A stretch of 64,000 nucleotides of DNA, from positions 103,812,151 to 103,876,150 of the forward strand of contig OV884060.1 of the NCBI GenBank assembly GCA_930367215.1, given 5' to 3'. The stretch is from Pollenia angustigena. Its lineage: Eukaryota > Arthropoda > Insecta > Diptera > Polleniidae. A program made the translations under genes and the position numbers. This document shows positions 24,001 through 38,000 of the stretch, piece after piece; within the stretch, counting starts at the first letter, position 1; each line of letters starts with the position of its first letter. A model generated the notes under the pieces. The model saw only the letters and a program-made list of their open reading frames with translations, was not told the DNA's origin and did no database searches.

Positions 24001-27000
24001 ACATTGATCAAAAATTTAACTAGTTTATTTTGTTTATCTCCGTCTTAATAATTTGAACTATTGCTGATATGAACTCTCGATTATTTCAATTTTGACCCAT
24101 TGAATTTCAAAATATCGAGAATCGACTGTACTTTACTCGTAAACAAATTTTAGTTAATTATTGTTAATTACAAAAATAAAGTTATATGCAAACAAGTTAG
24201 AGCGCTAAATTCGGCTAAGCCGAATCTTATATACCCTTTACCTTGGTGCGATAATAACATAATGTTATAAAAATACCGATCTTTAGATATAATTAAATGA
24301 ACTTTGTGCGACGCCCACTTGCCCAATTCCGCCCACATTTTATCGGATATTATGTATTGTACCTTATTTGGACATTTTAGCTCTTGCCGTTCTCCAGATA
24401 TACAGAATTATAAAACGAATTTTTATAGGAAGTGCCCCGCCCACTTGTCCAATCTCGCCCACCTTTTGTCGGATGCTGTGAATTGATAACAAAGATGGTT
24501 GTGCCTAATTTGTTTACTTCGGCTCCAGCCGATCTTCAGATACACATACAAATATAATTTTAAAAACCAAAAACAATCAGGGATTTTAGGGTAAAATTAC
24601 ACGCAGGGAAAAAATATGGTTGGGCATGGTTACGGCAACAACACTATGTTTAATGTAACAATATATTGTTGTCGTACACAAATAATTGTTATTTTTATTT
24701 AATATCAACAATATTATAGTTACTGTAAACATATCAATACAACTAAATTATGATAACTTTCAAAACATATTTTATTACCCACAAGCATATCATGATATTT
24801 AATAGCCATAACATGATAACTTTCTATACATTTATCATATTATGTTAAAGATGCAATCAAACTTTTTTTACTCTAATGGTATTATGTTAGCGCCATTTGT
24901 AAAATAATTTTGAAGCAGTTGTGTCGTTTTTTTATTTGTGAGCGGTTAAACAATTAAAAGATAAAATTCCATAAAAAAAAAAGTTTAAAGAGATTAAAAA
25001 ATTAAAATATTAGCGGTGTTCATTCAAGTATAAGTGATGTAATAGTGCAAACGCAAAATATCATAGTTTTTTGTAAAATCCAACAACAAAACACACAGAG
25101 ATTTCGTTATATTTTATAAAAGTGCTACGATATTTCATCAACATCATAAAATCGAAAAAATGGACACACTCGGTTGCCCATGAAAACCCCAGATTTTTCA
25201 TTTGCTCTTTTGCAAGCCTTATATTTAACTCCGCTATTTGATTAACATTAAAATAAATTGTAAAAAGCCACTAAATACAAAATCGATGCAAAAATATTTT
25301 AATTTATTTTGTATTTTTATGACAGCTATGAAAGGTGCTGTATCATAACATGATTGCTTCTAAATTTATTATGATTAACATGATGATAATATGATTACTT
25401 CTTAGCTTATTATGATTAACATGACAATAATATGATTAATTTCTTAGCTTATTATGATTAACATGACAATGATTTGATTACTTCTTAACTTAGTATGATT
25501 AACAGAATAATAATATGATTAAGGGAAAAATATTATGATGTAATAGTACGAGTATATTAAGTCATAATATGATTCAATAATAATCGTAATATGGTGACTA
25601 CAATCATAATTCTTATCATAATATGTTGCTCTTAGAATATGGTTACCACAACCATGTTTTTTCTTTGCGTGTAGAGGCACTCGTGAGTTTTGCTGATAGC
25701 TTAGCCATTTGTGGACTGATTAGGCTGTACCCGTCATAGTTGTGGTCTTCGGAAAACCCAATTCAACAGATAGAGAGAATGACTTTGCTACTTATATGGT
25801 CTTACATTAATATTGAAGAAATAACTAACATAATGGAAAACTTATATAATCCCCTGTCACCTTCGGTGTAAGGTATAAAAATACTTAAGGATCCCTGCAA
25901 ATAATAGGACCAGTCCAAACACGTGTGTAAAGAGTACCCCACAAGGGACAAGGACAAAAGTAACCCAAACGTATAGAAAATACATGGTATGTATATTTAA
26001 CATTACGATGACCTAGGGCAGGACCATATAACCCAGCGTTGGACTACAAAGGAGTAGTTTAAAAACTACTCCATGGTTTACTCAAGAGGATTACTTTTTA
26101 AGTCGTTTAAAAACGAAAGTACTTCGTTACAAACGAAGACATGTCGTCTCACTACAAACACTTTTTAACAATGAAACCAGTCCATGGGGAAGTCCATTTT
26201 ATCAAAATGGATCAGGTAGTCCCATATTATTTGCAGGGATACCACGCACTCATACATATGGATGAGTTTATGCATGAGAATGCACACATATGTAAATTTT
26301 ATATTAAAGCAAATAAGAACATAAACGAATATACAGCGAATTATGTTAATGTCATTATTATTTTTCAGCAAAATCAATATTTATTTAAGGTTGATTATTT
26401 TATTTTGTATAGATAGTTTATTACAAATTACTTTAACAATTTATTTTATTTTGTTTTATTTTTTGCAGCATCACAATGATGTTGAATGCATTTGCTTGTG
26501 CCAACAAAAAGGGTTTGCATCCAACATCAATAACAAATCCACCCAGAGCGCTAAATCAAAAATCCTGTGGGCAATTGCTCTGTGTTGCATATTTATGGTA
26601 AGTGCTTTTGCTTCTTTTTCTGCTACTGTATTTGCTTGCAGCTCTTATGCTCACAGTTATGAAAGTTCCATAACACAAACAATTGCAACACCAACTAATA
26701 CCAATACTTTTAGTTGTTGCTTTTTAGTAGAACAATTTCTATGTATGTTAAAAAGGATTCTCACATAGATTTCAATAGATTCGTAAGAAAACCAACTACA
26801 AGAGCATTTATTCCACAGTAGCGGAAATTTTTCTTTTACTTTGTTTGTTTATTTTTCCCCTTTTTCAATTTATTTCACTTGTCTTATTTTTTCCTTCACT
26901 TGCATTCTATTTAACATACAGGTTGTTGAGTTCCTGTGTGGTTACATAGCCGGAAGCTTAGCCATTATGACGGATGCCGCACATTTAGCATCAGATTGTA

Positions 27001-30000
27001 TTAGTTTCGTTATTAGTCTAGCTGCCATTTGGTTCGGTTGCAAACCACCGGATGCAAAAATGTCATTTGGATACAAACGATTTGGTAGGTAAAAAACAAA
27101 CAACCTTAATAGAAAGTAAGTTTTAACCACACGCATATACATAAGACTATAAATCTTAAATGAAGTGCATTTAAATATTCAAAACATTAACAATTAAAGC
27201 GGGTAAGAATTTAAATTTTTCACGCGCAAAAGAAACATTTAATAATTCTGCAGTTTTTGAAAGATGCAGCAGGAATTCGCAGGATTTCTAATCTAATCAA
27301 AGATCAAATTTTACTTCAATATCATTATATGTTATGGATTTAGGCGTACTAAGGTGTTTACCGAGAGTGGTCTCTACATGTGGCCTATTATAAATTTTGG
27401 ACCAAAATAAGGTTAAGTGTTTTCTAATCTTATGAAACTATGGCAGACTAAATTTTACTACAATATCTTTGTTCGTTACGGTTTGGGCTTACTTTAGCTT
27501 TTTTCTCTTTATTTATTTATTGAATCTTCTTCTTTCGAGCTAGTGAATTTGGGTGCAACTCCAGCCCTTTTAAATATTTCACTGTACACTCATTTCGTAG
27601 CCATAGGTTTTAATAATGGCAAACTAATGTCCAATCCAGGATAGTATTTAAATATGAAGTAAGAATGGTCAAAAGTCGAACAGGTTTCGAGATATTTCAA
27701 ATTACCGTTGTTTGTGGTTTCAAAAAAGATAATGTCACTTAAATGCAAAAATCATCAAAAATATTAATCAGATTATGTACATCATTTTTTAATGAAAGGT
27801 AATGAAATTATTTAGTTACCATGGGCGGCTTGTAAAAATTGCTATATGACAATGGGTGGACAAAAGTTCAAACTTCATGAACAATTTTATGATTTTTTGC
27901 AATTTTGCTCTTTTCAAGTAATTTTTTTAAGCAAACAATTACGTTATTTTCAATTCAAACATTTTGCAGCCAACAAGACCCAGATTGTTGCAAAAATTAC
28001 AAAGCTATAGAAGATGTACTGAATTAACCAACTTTTCAAACTTTTATCAAATCAAAAACCCAAAGATAGTAAATACGCAGAATTTGAAAAACGAACACTG
28101 TTAATATTGGAAACGTTGAATCTTGTAAAAAAAATCACTGAAGAAGCTTAATTCCAGGGTCGCACGCATTTAAGGGTGAGAATTGTATGAGTCCATGTCT
28201 AAATTACTGGGTCTGAGAAAGTACGATATATTGTTGGCTCCTTGTGCGAGAGGTATAAATTAAGCACAATAGGCAAAGCAATTCAAAAGTTGAAAGCAAT
28301 TTTTAATATTTATTGTTAATAACATTAAGCTTTGAATATTTACTAGTTGTTTTTTTTTTTATCAAAAAGTGGAATAATTGAATTGCTGTTACTTTTTCAT
28401 TCCGATCTAGATATTGGCACAAAATTTTCGTATTAAAATAAACCAACGTCGTAAGTGATACAATTTGAAAAAATTTTATTTGTTACTCAGTCCTTTCTTA
28501 AACAATAACAAACGACCCGTGGTTGTTTTAGTAATTCTATTATCTTTCAATAAAAAAAAGAAATAACAAATCCTTGAATATTTTCAAAAACCACGGCAAT
28601 ATCTCGAAAATTGTTTTACTTTTGACCATTCCGACTTCATATTTGGATTCAGCGCAGAATTTAACATAAGGATTAGTTATCAGATTCAGTAGGTCACGAC
28701 TTTGTTCACAATTTGTAACACAGTGTTATTTACAAGGTGGTCTCAGAAAACAGCTGACTGCTATTGCTTTGGCTATTATTGTTGTATTGTTGTGACATTG
28801 AGGCCACCTTGCTAATTTATTACAATGAAACTTAAGTTGAATTTAACTGTACCAGCTTGGTGGCTTAAGTCACATTTAAGGGCTAAGTGAAGAACAGAAT
28901 TTTGTATTAAAACGATTTTTAATATAAATTTTTTTCCTTCAAGCTTTTCCCGCGAAGCTCTACGCTTTTCTGACGCATTGAGGCATTTTAATTTTTTTTA
29001 TATAAGAGGCCGAAGCATTGCCCCATAACTAAACATCGTAACACCAGATTGGTTTTAAAATAGAGTTGAAAAGAAGTTTGCAATCGAGACTATGGACAGA
29101 ATTTCTTCCAAGAAGCCAATTAATTTGAATTGCTTTTTTAAATTAATTTTTCCAATCTAGACTTATGCCGAGCTATATGCGAGTGTTGAGGTAATATTTG
29201 GTAATGTTTTTTAATAGGATGCATTCCCGACGCAAAATGAATGTCTATGTACGCATTTTTGCTCATTGACTTTTTATCATCTATCGTTTTTACCACATTT
29301 CAAGTTTCGAAGGCTTTTTTCGAAAACACTTTAGTTGAACTAAAGATCGCGATTAAAAATCGTGAACGCTGTTAATTGCAAACTTTTAAGCAAACACTTA
29401 AATTTATCTAAAATCGCTAAATGGGTTAAAAAAACAAAATGTTGGAAAATAACAAAAAAAAAAAAAATTGGCAAAATAACTATAAGGAATGGTAAAAATT
29501 GCTAAATTGGAGGAAATTCACAAACATTTGCTATCAGCGGCGTGATAGTAAAGTCTACTATACGCACAGAAAAAGTATGGTTGGGCATGGTTACGGCAAC
29601 TACACTATGTTTATTGTAACAATATATTGTTGTAGTACACAAACAATTGTTATTTGTATTAAATTGAAGTAATATTACCATATCAATGATTATCGCAATT
29701 ATAAATTATAAACGTTTAGTCATAGTTTGCTTAAGATACAACAAAATATTAGTACTCTAATAATATTTTGTTATCGCCATTTCTAAAATAATTTTGTATC
29801 AATTCTATCGTTTGTTTTAAATATGCCATTCGAATTATTTGTCAGTAAGTGGTTAAACAATTAAAAAAAAATACAAATTAAAAAAAAAACAAATTTAAAG
29901 AAATTGTATTTCCATCAAAATATAAATTTTAAAGTGCCACAAAATTAAAAATCGATGCAAAAAAGTTTAATTTTGTATTGTTTTGTTTTTTACTTTTCAA

Positions 30001-33000
30001 TTTATTATGATTAACATGAATAACAGGTATACATGAATGTATTTGGTCATTATATGATTCAATAATAATCGTAATATGGTGACTTCAATCATGAATCTTA
30101 TCATAATATATTGCCTTTAGAATATGTTTACCACAACCATGTTTTTTCTTTGCGTATATTTATAATAAATCGTTAAAGCTGTAAGGAATCAAAAAACTTA
30201 CAGAAACCAATAGCCGAACATGGCTTAAATTCGAGAGCAATTGCAAAATTTGAAACAAACCCAAAAACTAATTTAAGATCGCTTAATCGATTAAAAATAC
30301 AAATTGTCGAAAAATACCATAAAAAGCGTTAAACAATAAGCTACAGTTACAGCAAAATCAATGAAAAAGTCGATTTTTAATTTTGGGTTAGTTAGGGCCT
30401 TTTGCGTTTTAGGTAACGATGTATTTTTGATTAAATTGGATAAAGAACTTTTTAAACTAAAAACTTTTTTTTTTGTTGAAAATGTTATTAGAATAAAAGT
30501 CGATTCGTTTTACTTTCACCAACCCATTACTACTCTAATTGAAAACGAATAAAAACATGTGGATGTAAAATGCAGAACACCAAAAATGCTGAAGTAATCC
30601 AATTTCGAGTGGATTCGGATTCTAGAACACACTTGACTATATCATTTTAATTTATTGCTAGTTATTAGATGTTGCTTACCTAGCAAGACAAAGTAACTTG
30701 GTGTGAATTCGCCTTGGCAGCTTCTTCCACAGCGCCAGCCTTCAGCATAGCTCTAACATTTCATGTACACGAGGAACAAAAATATAGTTGAAGGTAACCA
30801 TATTCTAAGAGCAACATATTATGGTTGGATTTTAACAAAGTTCATGTTTGCAGGTACCATTTTATGGTTAAATATGACCATATTATGGACAAAATAACAA
30901 AAGTTTTCCCGAAATCAACCATAATATGGTCAAAATTAATCATCATTTGTTCAAAATTAACCCTATTTTAGTCAATAGTTACTATTATAATGGTCAAAAT
31001 TCATCATAACATGTTCAAAACTAACCATAATATGGTCAAAAATTCCAAAAATTAACCATATTATGGTCAGAGTTAACAATACTATGGTCAAAGAAAACCA
31101 TGTAATAGTTATTAATTTCGTCCATTTTTCCAATTTGTTTATTAAAGGCCGTTACACACTATCCCACAGTCTTTCGTATTTTATGAAAATGGTTCCTTGA
31201 TCTAATTATTGTTTATAAATTTAAAAAAAAACAATAACAACTTATCATGAGAGGGTTGCATTTTAATTAAATAGGTAAGACTTTGTGGGATAGTGTGTTA
31301 CAGCCTTAAGTGTTTTGTTTCGTTTTTTCCTGTTACGTGTTAGCACTGTTGACAATTTGACGGGCTTACCGCAATTCTAGCTATTTTTATGTGCCCATAG
31401 ATTTTAGCGGTTTTTTTAATATCAATAGAATATAAAATTTTAGTTTTAGGAACATATTTGAAAATTTAAAATATTTTCATAAAATTAGAGATTTCAAGTA
31501 TGCATTTTCTTTTCAATTAAAATTATAAAGTGAAAAGAAAACAACATTTTTGTTTATTAATTTTTTGATTAGATTAGCTGAGCATCAAAAATAATTCGTA
31601 GTTTCATAGATGATTTTGCTAATTACACTGGTCGAAAAAATAAACAAAATCGGGAGAAAAAAAACCTTGAAGTGTGATTTTAATTGACTTAAGCGTACAC
31701 AATTCAAATCTGTTCACAGATTGATTTTATTGGCTTGACTAATGGTGTTTTCTTTTCTACAAAAAATGTCACATTTTATTTTAAAAAAATGCAATATGGT
31801 GTTCGTTTCTTAAAAATGCTTTGCCCTCTAAAAGGGCAGCGTGTTTTATTCAAAAAAAAATTCACCCTTAAATGTCATAAGGCATTGCACTTTACGCCCT
31901 GTATAAATCGAGAGTGTTGATAATGCCCTGTAAAAAGATGGCTTCTGTTTATTATTTAGGGTTACCAAACGAAGTTGGCAAAAAATCTCCTTTAGTGAAA
32001 ACAAAAGAAAGCATTACATTGTTAATGGTAGGTTGTCAGTGATATAAAATTTAAATGGATTCGGTAATATAAAATTGTTTTTGAAAAAAAAAATGTCAAA
32101 TCAAGAAATCGTAAATACTTGATGTTAATAAATCGGCTATCTGGCAAAGGTATTTTCTTGTTTACATATTTTATGAAAAACAAACTTAAGAAATTGGAAT
32201 TTGGTCATTCATTTTGTTTATTTATTTATTTAATATTGATCTATTAACAAATTTGGGTTTATGTATATTTTTTATATATTGAAAAACAAACTTTTTGTCA
32301 GCTGACAAAAACAGGGCGATCCAATTTTGTGTTTTGTTCTCGTCAAATAAAAAATTTAATTATTACATGTTCGGCAAGACATTTTATACATGCACCTTTT
32401 AAAGTGTGATATTTTTTTTGTAGAAAAGAAAACACTATAATGTTTTGCCCGAAATAAGGTGCTTATGCTTTAAATTTAATTTTATTCCAAGTCATTTGCT
32501 TGTAATTTAATCCAAATCGGAAAAATCCGCCTTAATTCGGCCGAAATATTAGACATTTTTATAATTAATATATCTTTGGTATCAAAAATATTTCATGTAT
32601 TAAACATTAATTATGCCCAGCGGGAAAAAGAAGGAGTACGGAGCCCTTCCAGAAGGCCTCTGTACCCTTTCTTTTGGATAAACAAGGCCTTCTCGCTCCA
32701 TTCCATACTCATATCTTTTTTACACGCGTTGTCATTGCGGAGAAGGCCTTCCGCTTTTCTTTCTTCCCCAGAGCTTCTTAAAGGCCTTCAAAAAAATGTC
32801 TAGAGAATGCCTGTCAAAAGGCCTTAGCAAAAAGGTTATCTTGTTATTTAACTTTTTATATATGTATGTAGGTATACCTATTTTACAAACGTATGTTTAT
32901 ATATTTTATTAAACTTATTGTAGTTTAATAAAACATGTGGGCGATTCTATTCTGACGGGTGCAACATTTAGACGCTTTAAACGTCTTTTACTAATAGAAA

Positions 33001-35045
33001 GAAACACATTTGCAATTAAGTTATTTCTAGAAGGGGTAACTTTTTTTTATATACTATTGTTATCTATTTACAAGAATTTATGTGAAACGATCAAATAGCC
33101 ACGAGAGAGCTTTAAAGTGCATGACGGGTGCAACCAAATCGGCCCACTATCATAAGATCATATCACAAAATCACAAAACTCTGTTCATTTTTAAACTTTT
33201 ATTATGTTATTCCTTTTTATTGTGAAAGATAGATATCAGACGATGATTATCAAATCAAACATCGTAGAGAAATATAATCCAATAATAAGAAATTTGCTAT
33301 TTAAGCCATGACGGGTGCAACACGCAATGAATTTTCTGTACGCGCCAAATTTATGAATCTTAATGATTCGAAGTGCACAACAATTTTATATTTAAGCTTA
33401 CGTCTAAAAAAATTATATTCAGCCATGTCACAGATTACAATTCCGTTCGGAAACGGAATTCATTTCGTATTTTGGTGTTTCAGAAAATGATGAAAAAAAA
33501 TTTCGGAATGAAACCATTTTTGTCATTTTGTCATTTCATGCACGGAATGGGATTCTTTGTATCTGAAAGGCCAAAAAACTATCAAAATACACATTCTATC
33601 AATAAACAAATATGTTTTCTTCAATTCCGAACGGAATCATTTCGAACGGAATTCTACTCTGTGACATGGCTGATTATTATAAAATATAGATATTTTACTT
33701 TAAATTGGCATCAAAAAAGTGTCAAATAGTGTGATTTGAAAATTGATGTTAAAAGTTGTCTAGAATAGAAATGCCCATGTGATACCTATTTTTTTATTGA
33801 AATAATCAAATTTGCTAAATATTGTAAAATAGATTGCAAATAAAAGTTTATAATAAAATAAAACTTTAAAGCACAAGTACCTACATATCTTCCTTAATGA
33901 AAAAAACTCAACTAAAATTATTTACATTATTGTTTTTATTTTAATATGCACCTACTTTGTTACTTTGTGTTTATAACGGGATCCGAATTCTTTCGCTTAA
34001 GCGAAAAAAACAAAACAAAAAATTTTTGCGATATTTTAAAACATTTTACGCTTAATAAAAAATTTAGCGGCTTCGGTAAGTCTTCAAAAAAAGTTGGCAA
34101 CAATGCGTGTCAGGTTTTACTTCAATAAGTAATCCCTTTAAAGTAATTTTTCAGCATTAGCACTTCTTCTGTTTTACTGGTTCTTAGTACTAAATTTTTG
34201 TATTTCATTCAATAATTTAAATGAAATGAATGAGAATTTAAGGCACACCAAGTAATTATGCATTTGAAAAGCATTAAACTATTGAAGAGAGCAAAACGAC
34301 CATAATATTGTTGCTTTAAACCAGTGAAGGGCACACCCATTTTCATTCCTATGCACGCGTACATCGGATTTTCAAATGTGCCCTTCACTGCTTTAAAAAT
34401 TTATTTAAAATTAAACATACTTTGTTTTCAAATATTTTAATTTTAAACATATTATTGTTATTACACATTTATCATAACATGTGTGGAGACAACCATAATA
34501 TAGTTATGGTTTTTGTAAAGACGAACTTAACCATAAGGTTTGCCGTGACAATAGTATGGTTAAGTTAACTATAATATGCTTAATTTTATGGTTGTGGCTT
34601 TATTTTATTAAAACATTATATTGTTAAATTCAACCATATTTGAAGTTAAATAGAAATAAAATATAACTAATCGCGAAAAAAAGTAATGTTAAAAGTAACA
34701 ATAATTTGTTTGTTGCCGTTGCGGGGACCATAATATGTTTTTTTTTAACGTACTACAACCATGTGTTTTCTCTGCGTGTACCCAGTATCAAGTCGTTAGT
34801 CCTTTTTCGTTGCGAGTCTCGTTATCTGTTTTCGGGTTTGGGCTTTTTTCTTGTAGATGTTTTGTAACAAAATATATTTTTATTAGCTGGGTTGTTAGCC
34901 TAACGTCGAACATAAATGGGTTGAACTTTTCCAAGTAATCCTACTTTCTGAGACTTTTCACGCCGCCGTTGATTCCTTTAGAATTTATTCGAAGCCATTG
35001 CTAAAATTTGGCCCTTGGATGCAAAAGGTCCACGAATTTCCCTCC

Positions 35046-35082
<37 letters not shown>

Positions 35083-38000
35083 GTTAGGACCAGCACTCAG
35101 GGGATGACCCCTACTAATGCATTGCATTGTGTTGGAACTAGGAAAATAGGTTGTGGGAAGGAGGATAGAGGGAGTAGTGTTTGTGAACATTCGATTTGAA
35201 CTTAATCATGTTGTAAGTGAGAGGGAAGACTTCTGCAGGAAGGTTATTCCACATACGAACTGTGCGGGAAAAAAATTAATTCTCTCTGTAATGCGTTGTA
35301 CGATTCACCTGCCAATCGACCACATAAGGATGGGCTCTTGAGGAAAAACGTGTATTACGAACAAACGTACGGGTTTCGGGAACCAGATCCCTAATTTCGT
35401 CAGAACACATCCCATTGTAGTAACGATAAAACAGACTAATACAACCCACATTGCGACGGTGCTCGAGGGAGTCAATAGAATTGGATACCCTACTGTCACC
35501 AATGAGAACCTTCGCCCTCTCCTGCACGCGGTCGAGAAGCTCCAAAATAGACTTTGAAGCGCCGGCCCACACATGAGAGTTGTATTCCATACGCGGTCAG
35601 ATATAGGTGGTATAAATAGTAAGGAGATCAGATGGAGTGAAGTATATCTTACACCGTCTTAGAAAACCGAGGCACTTGAATGCTTCTTTCGACACCTTGA
35701 ATATATGTTCTGTCCATCGGACATCACATTGTATCCTCATGCCCAGAACATCAAGAGATTCTGATTCCTCAATAATTATACCACCCATATATACAGATGA
35801 GGCACCTTGATTTGTCGCGCGTTTTTGCGTCAGCACGCAACATTGGGTTTTTCGGGCATTAAAATCGACCCTATTCGCACGACCCCATTCCGAGATTATG
35901 TCAAGGTCTCGGCCAAGCGTATCATTCATATTCTGCCTCATAGCAGCGACATCGGATACGCTTGGTCTACATTCGAATGAGAACGAGTTGCAAAGGTTGA
36001 TGTCATCTGCAAAAGAGTAGATAGGATTGTAAGTTTGACAAAGGAGGTCGTTTAGAAAGATAAGAAATAGAGTAGGAGAAAGAACGGAGCCTTGCGGCAC
36101 CCCTGAATGAATCTTGAACTCGTTTGACGAAACCCCATCTATAACAACTCGTATAGTGCGATCTCTGAGAAAACTCGATATAAATCGAGAGAAATTATCA
36201 CCGACACCAAATGCAGCAAGTTTTGACAAGAGTGCACCATGCCAGACTCTGTCAAACGCCTTAGAAATATCCAAAGCAATTACCTTACTTTCGCCAAAAT
36301 GGTGAATGGAATGGCACCATTTTTCCGATAACAGAGCTAGTAAGTCTCCAGTAGAGCGACCTCTACGAAAGCCATATTGGCGGTCGCTTAGTAGGTAGTT
36401 TGATTCCAAATATTTGACAAGATGGTAATTTACCATACTCTCCATAACTTTGGAAAGTGCCGAACAAATTGCAATTGGGCGGTAATTTTCAGGGTTATTA
36501 GCGGTTCCCTTTTTAGGAATTGGCGTTACGTTAGCAACTTTCCAGCAGACTGGAAATTCCGCGGCACGGTATAAAGTGCTGAAAAGATTTGCTAAGGGAC
36601 GAGCTAGCGTCGAAGAGCACTGCTTCAAGACCAGTGCAGGTATACCATCCGGCCCAGGAGACTTGTTTATGTCGAGATCCGCAAGAACCCTTTTAACAGC
36701 TCGACCCCGAAAAAATATTCTAGGCATAGTTACGGATACTTTTTCGAGTTCGGGTAGTGGTTGATTGCTATCTGATAGGTAAGAATTATTAGCAAATAAT
36801 TCGGCAAAACAATTAGCCTTATCAACCTTAGTAACTTAGTAACTATTGTGCATCTTAGCAATGTGTATGCGAAACTTAATTCAATAAGCTTTGATTATTT
36901 AATTCGCCAATAATAAAAAAATCGATGTTATGATGATTTGTAAAATTCATTTGACCCCAAGAAACAAACTGTTGTCATCATAGTATTCGCCGATGGTATA
37001 TAAGGCCATGATACAATATCATACGAAAATGCATTTCTGGTCTAATTATTGTATAAACATTTTCAAAAAACCATAATATCTTTCAAAATCAAGGACCCTA
37101 AATAATAATTATGCTAATTTTTCAGGTCCCAAAAAATTTACCCCTTTGAGAAAATATCTAAAAAAATTGCTCATAATTATTATGTATAATGAAAATAAAT
37201 ATTTGTTAAACATAACTATTATATCCAATTAATATCTTTTTACATTAGCTCATAACTATTATGATCGATAAATATTTTTTTCTCTTACAGAAAACTATTA
37301 CTAAAGATTTTTATTGTTTTTATTTACGATAATAATTATTTTGAATATTTTCTTGATATTAATTGTTCTATTTTTGCAGATTATACATGTGCATATATAA
37401 ATACACATTCAAATTAGTTATAACTGTTATGTTATTTCTTATTGAGAACTATTAAAAATAATTAGTAATCAGAGCTGCCGTTTTTGGTTATTTCTAACCA
37501 AAATTGGTTATATTTTTTTTCAATGTGGAGATGTGAATATTTTTTTCGTTTTGGTTACTTTTTTCTAAAATGATAATACGTACAAATATGATTTTCTTGA
37601 TACAAAATTTTACGAGCTCAAATAATTTGTATTGTGTACATACTATGATTTCTTCATTATTTGTTACCAATGAACGGAAGTTTTTGTACTTTATCGAAAA
37701 CAAAAAATCCCTTTCAAAACTGCAACCAATTAATTGTTTTAAGGTATTTGCTAAGAAAAATATTGCCATTTGTGATTTTTATATTAAAAACGGCCATTTT
37801 CGAAAACATATGAAGTTTTAATCGATGAAGATTTCAATTATTTTTTTTAAATGAGTATAGCTTTTTTTGATTTTAAGAATACTTAAGGTTAGTAGTACTT
37901 AAAGTAGAAAGTGCATTAAATCATGCGGAATCAATTTGAGAAAATGACTGAAAAATTACACAAAAGTCGTTTTATTGTTTCTTAAAACTTGAATATAAAT

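Larger units (their letters stand above)
32614..34025. mobile_element. Second copy of the GCCCAGCGGGAAAA element, rearranged and missing one end
   Basis: It starts TGCCCAGCGGGAAAAAG after TA and follows the 62400-63350 element (inverted) to about 32840. A different 0.9-kb centre replaces the original. Homology resumes at about 33770 and stops at 34025 without the second inverted end. Inside the replaced centre are three GACGGGTGCAAC words and the 33420-33672 MITE. Confidence 0.68.

Noticed and set aside
25340..25530. Regularly spaced repeats that could suggest a CRISPR-like array
   Set aside because: Eukaryotic context, units are contiguous rather than spaced by unique sequence, and they sit inside a MITE.
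26141..26416. 91-codon ORF just before exon 2
   Set aside because: It runs across the right end of the CCCTGCAAATAAT MITE into intron; the other MITE copy at 61.5 kb does not keep the frame.
34978..35190. Minus ORF with a run of Lys then WRREIRGPFASKGQ
   Set aside because: It is the LINE 3' UTR, its poly(A) tail and flanking DNA read through in one frame.
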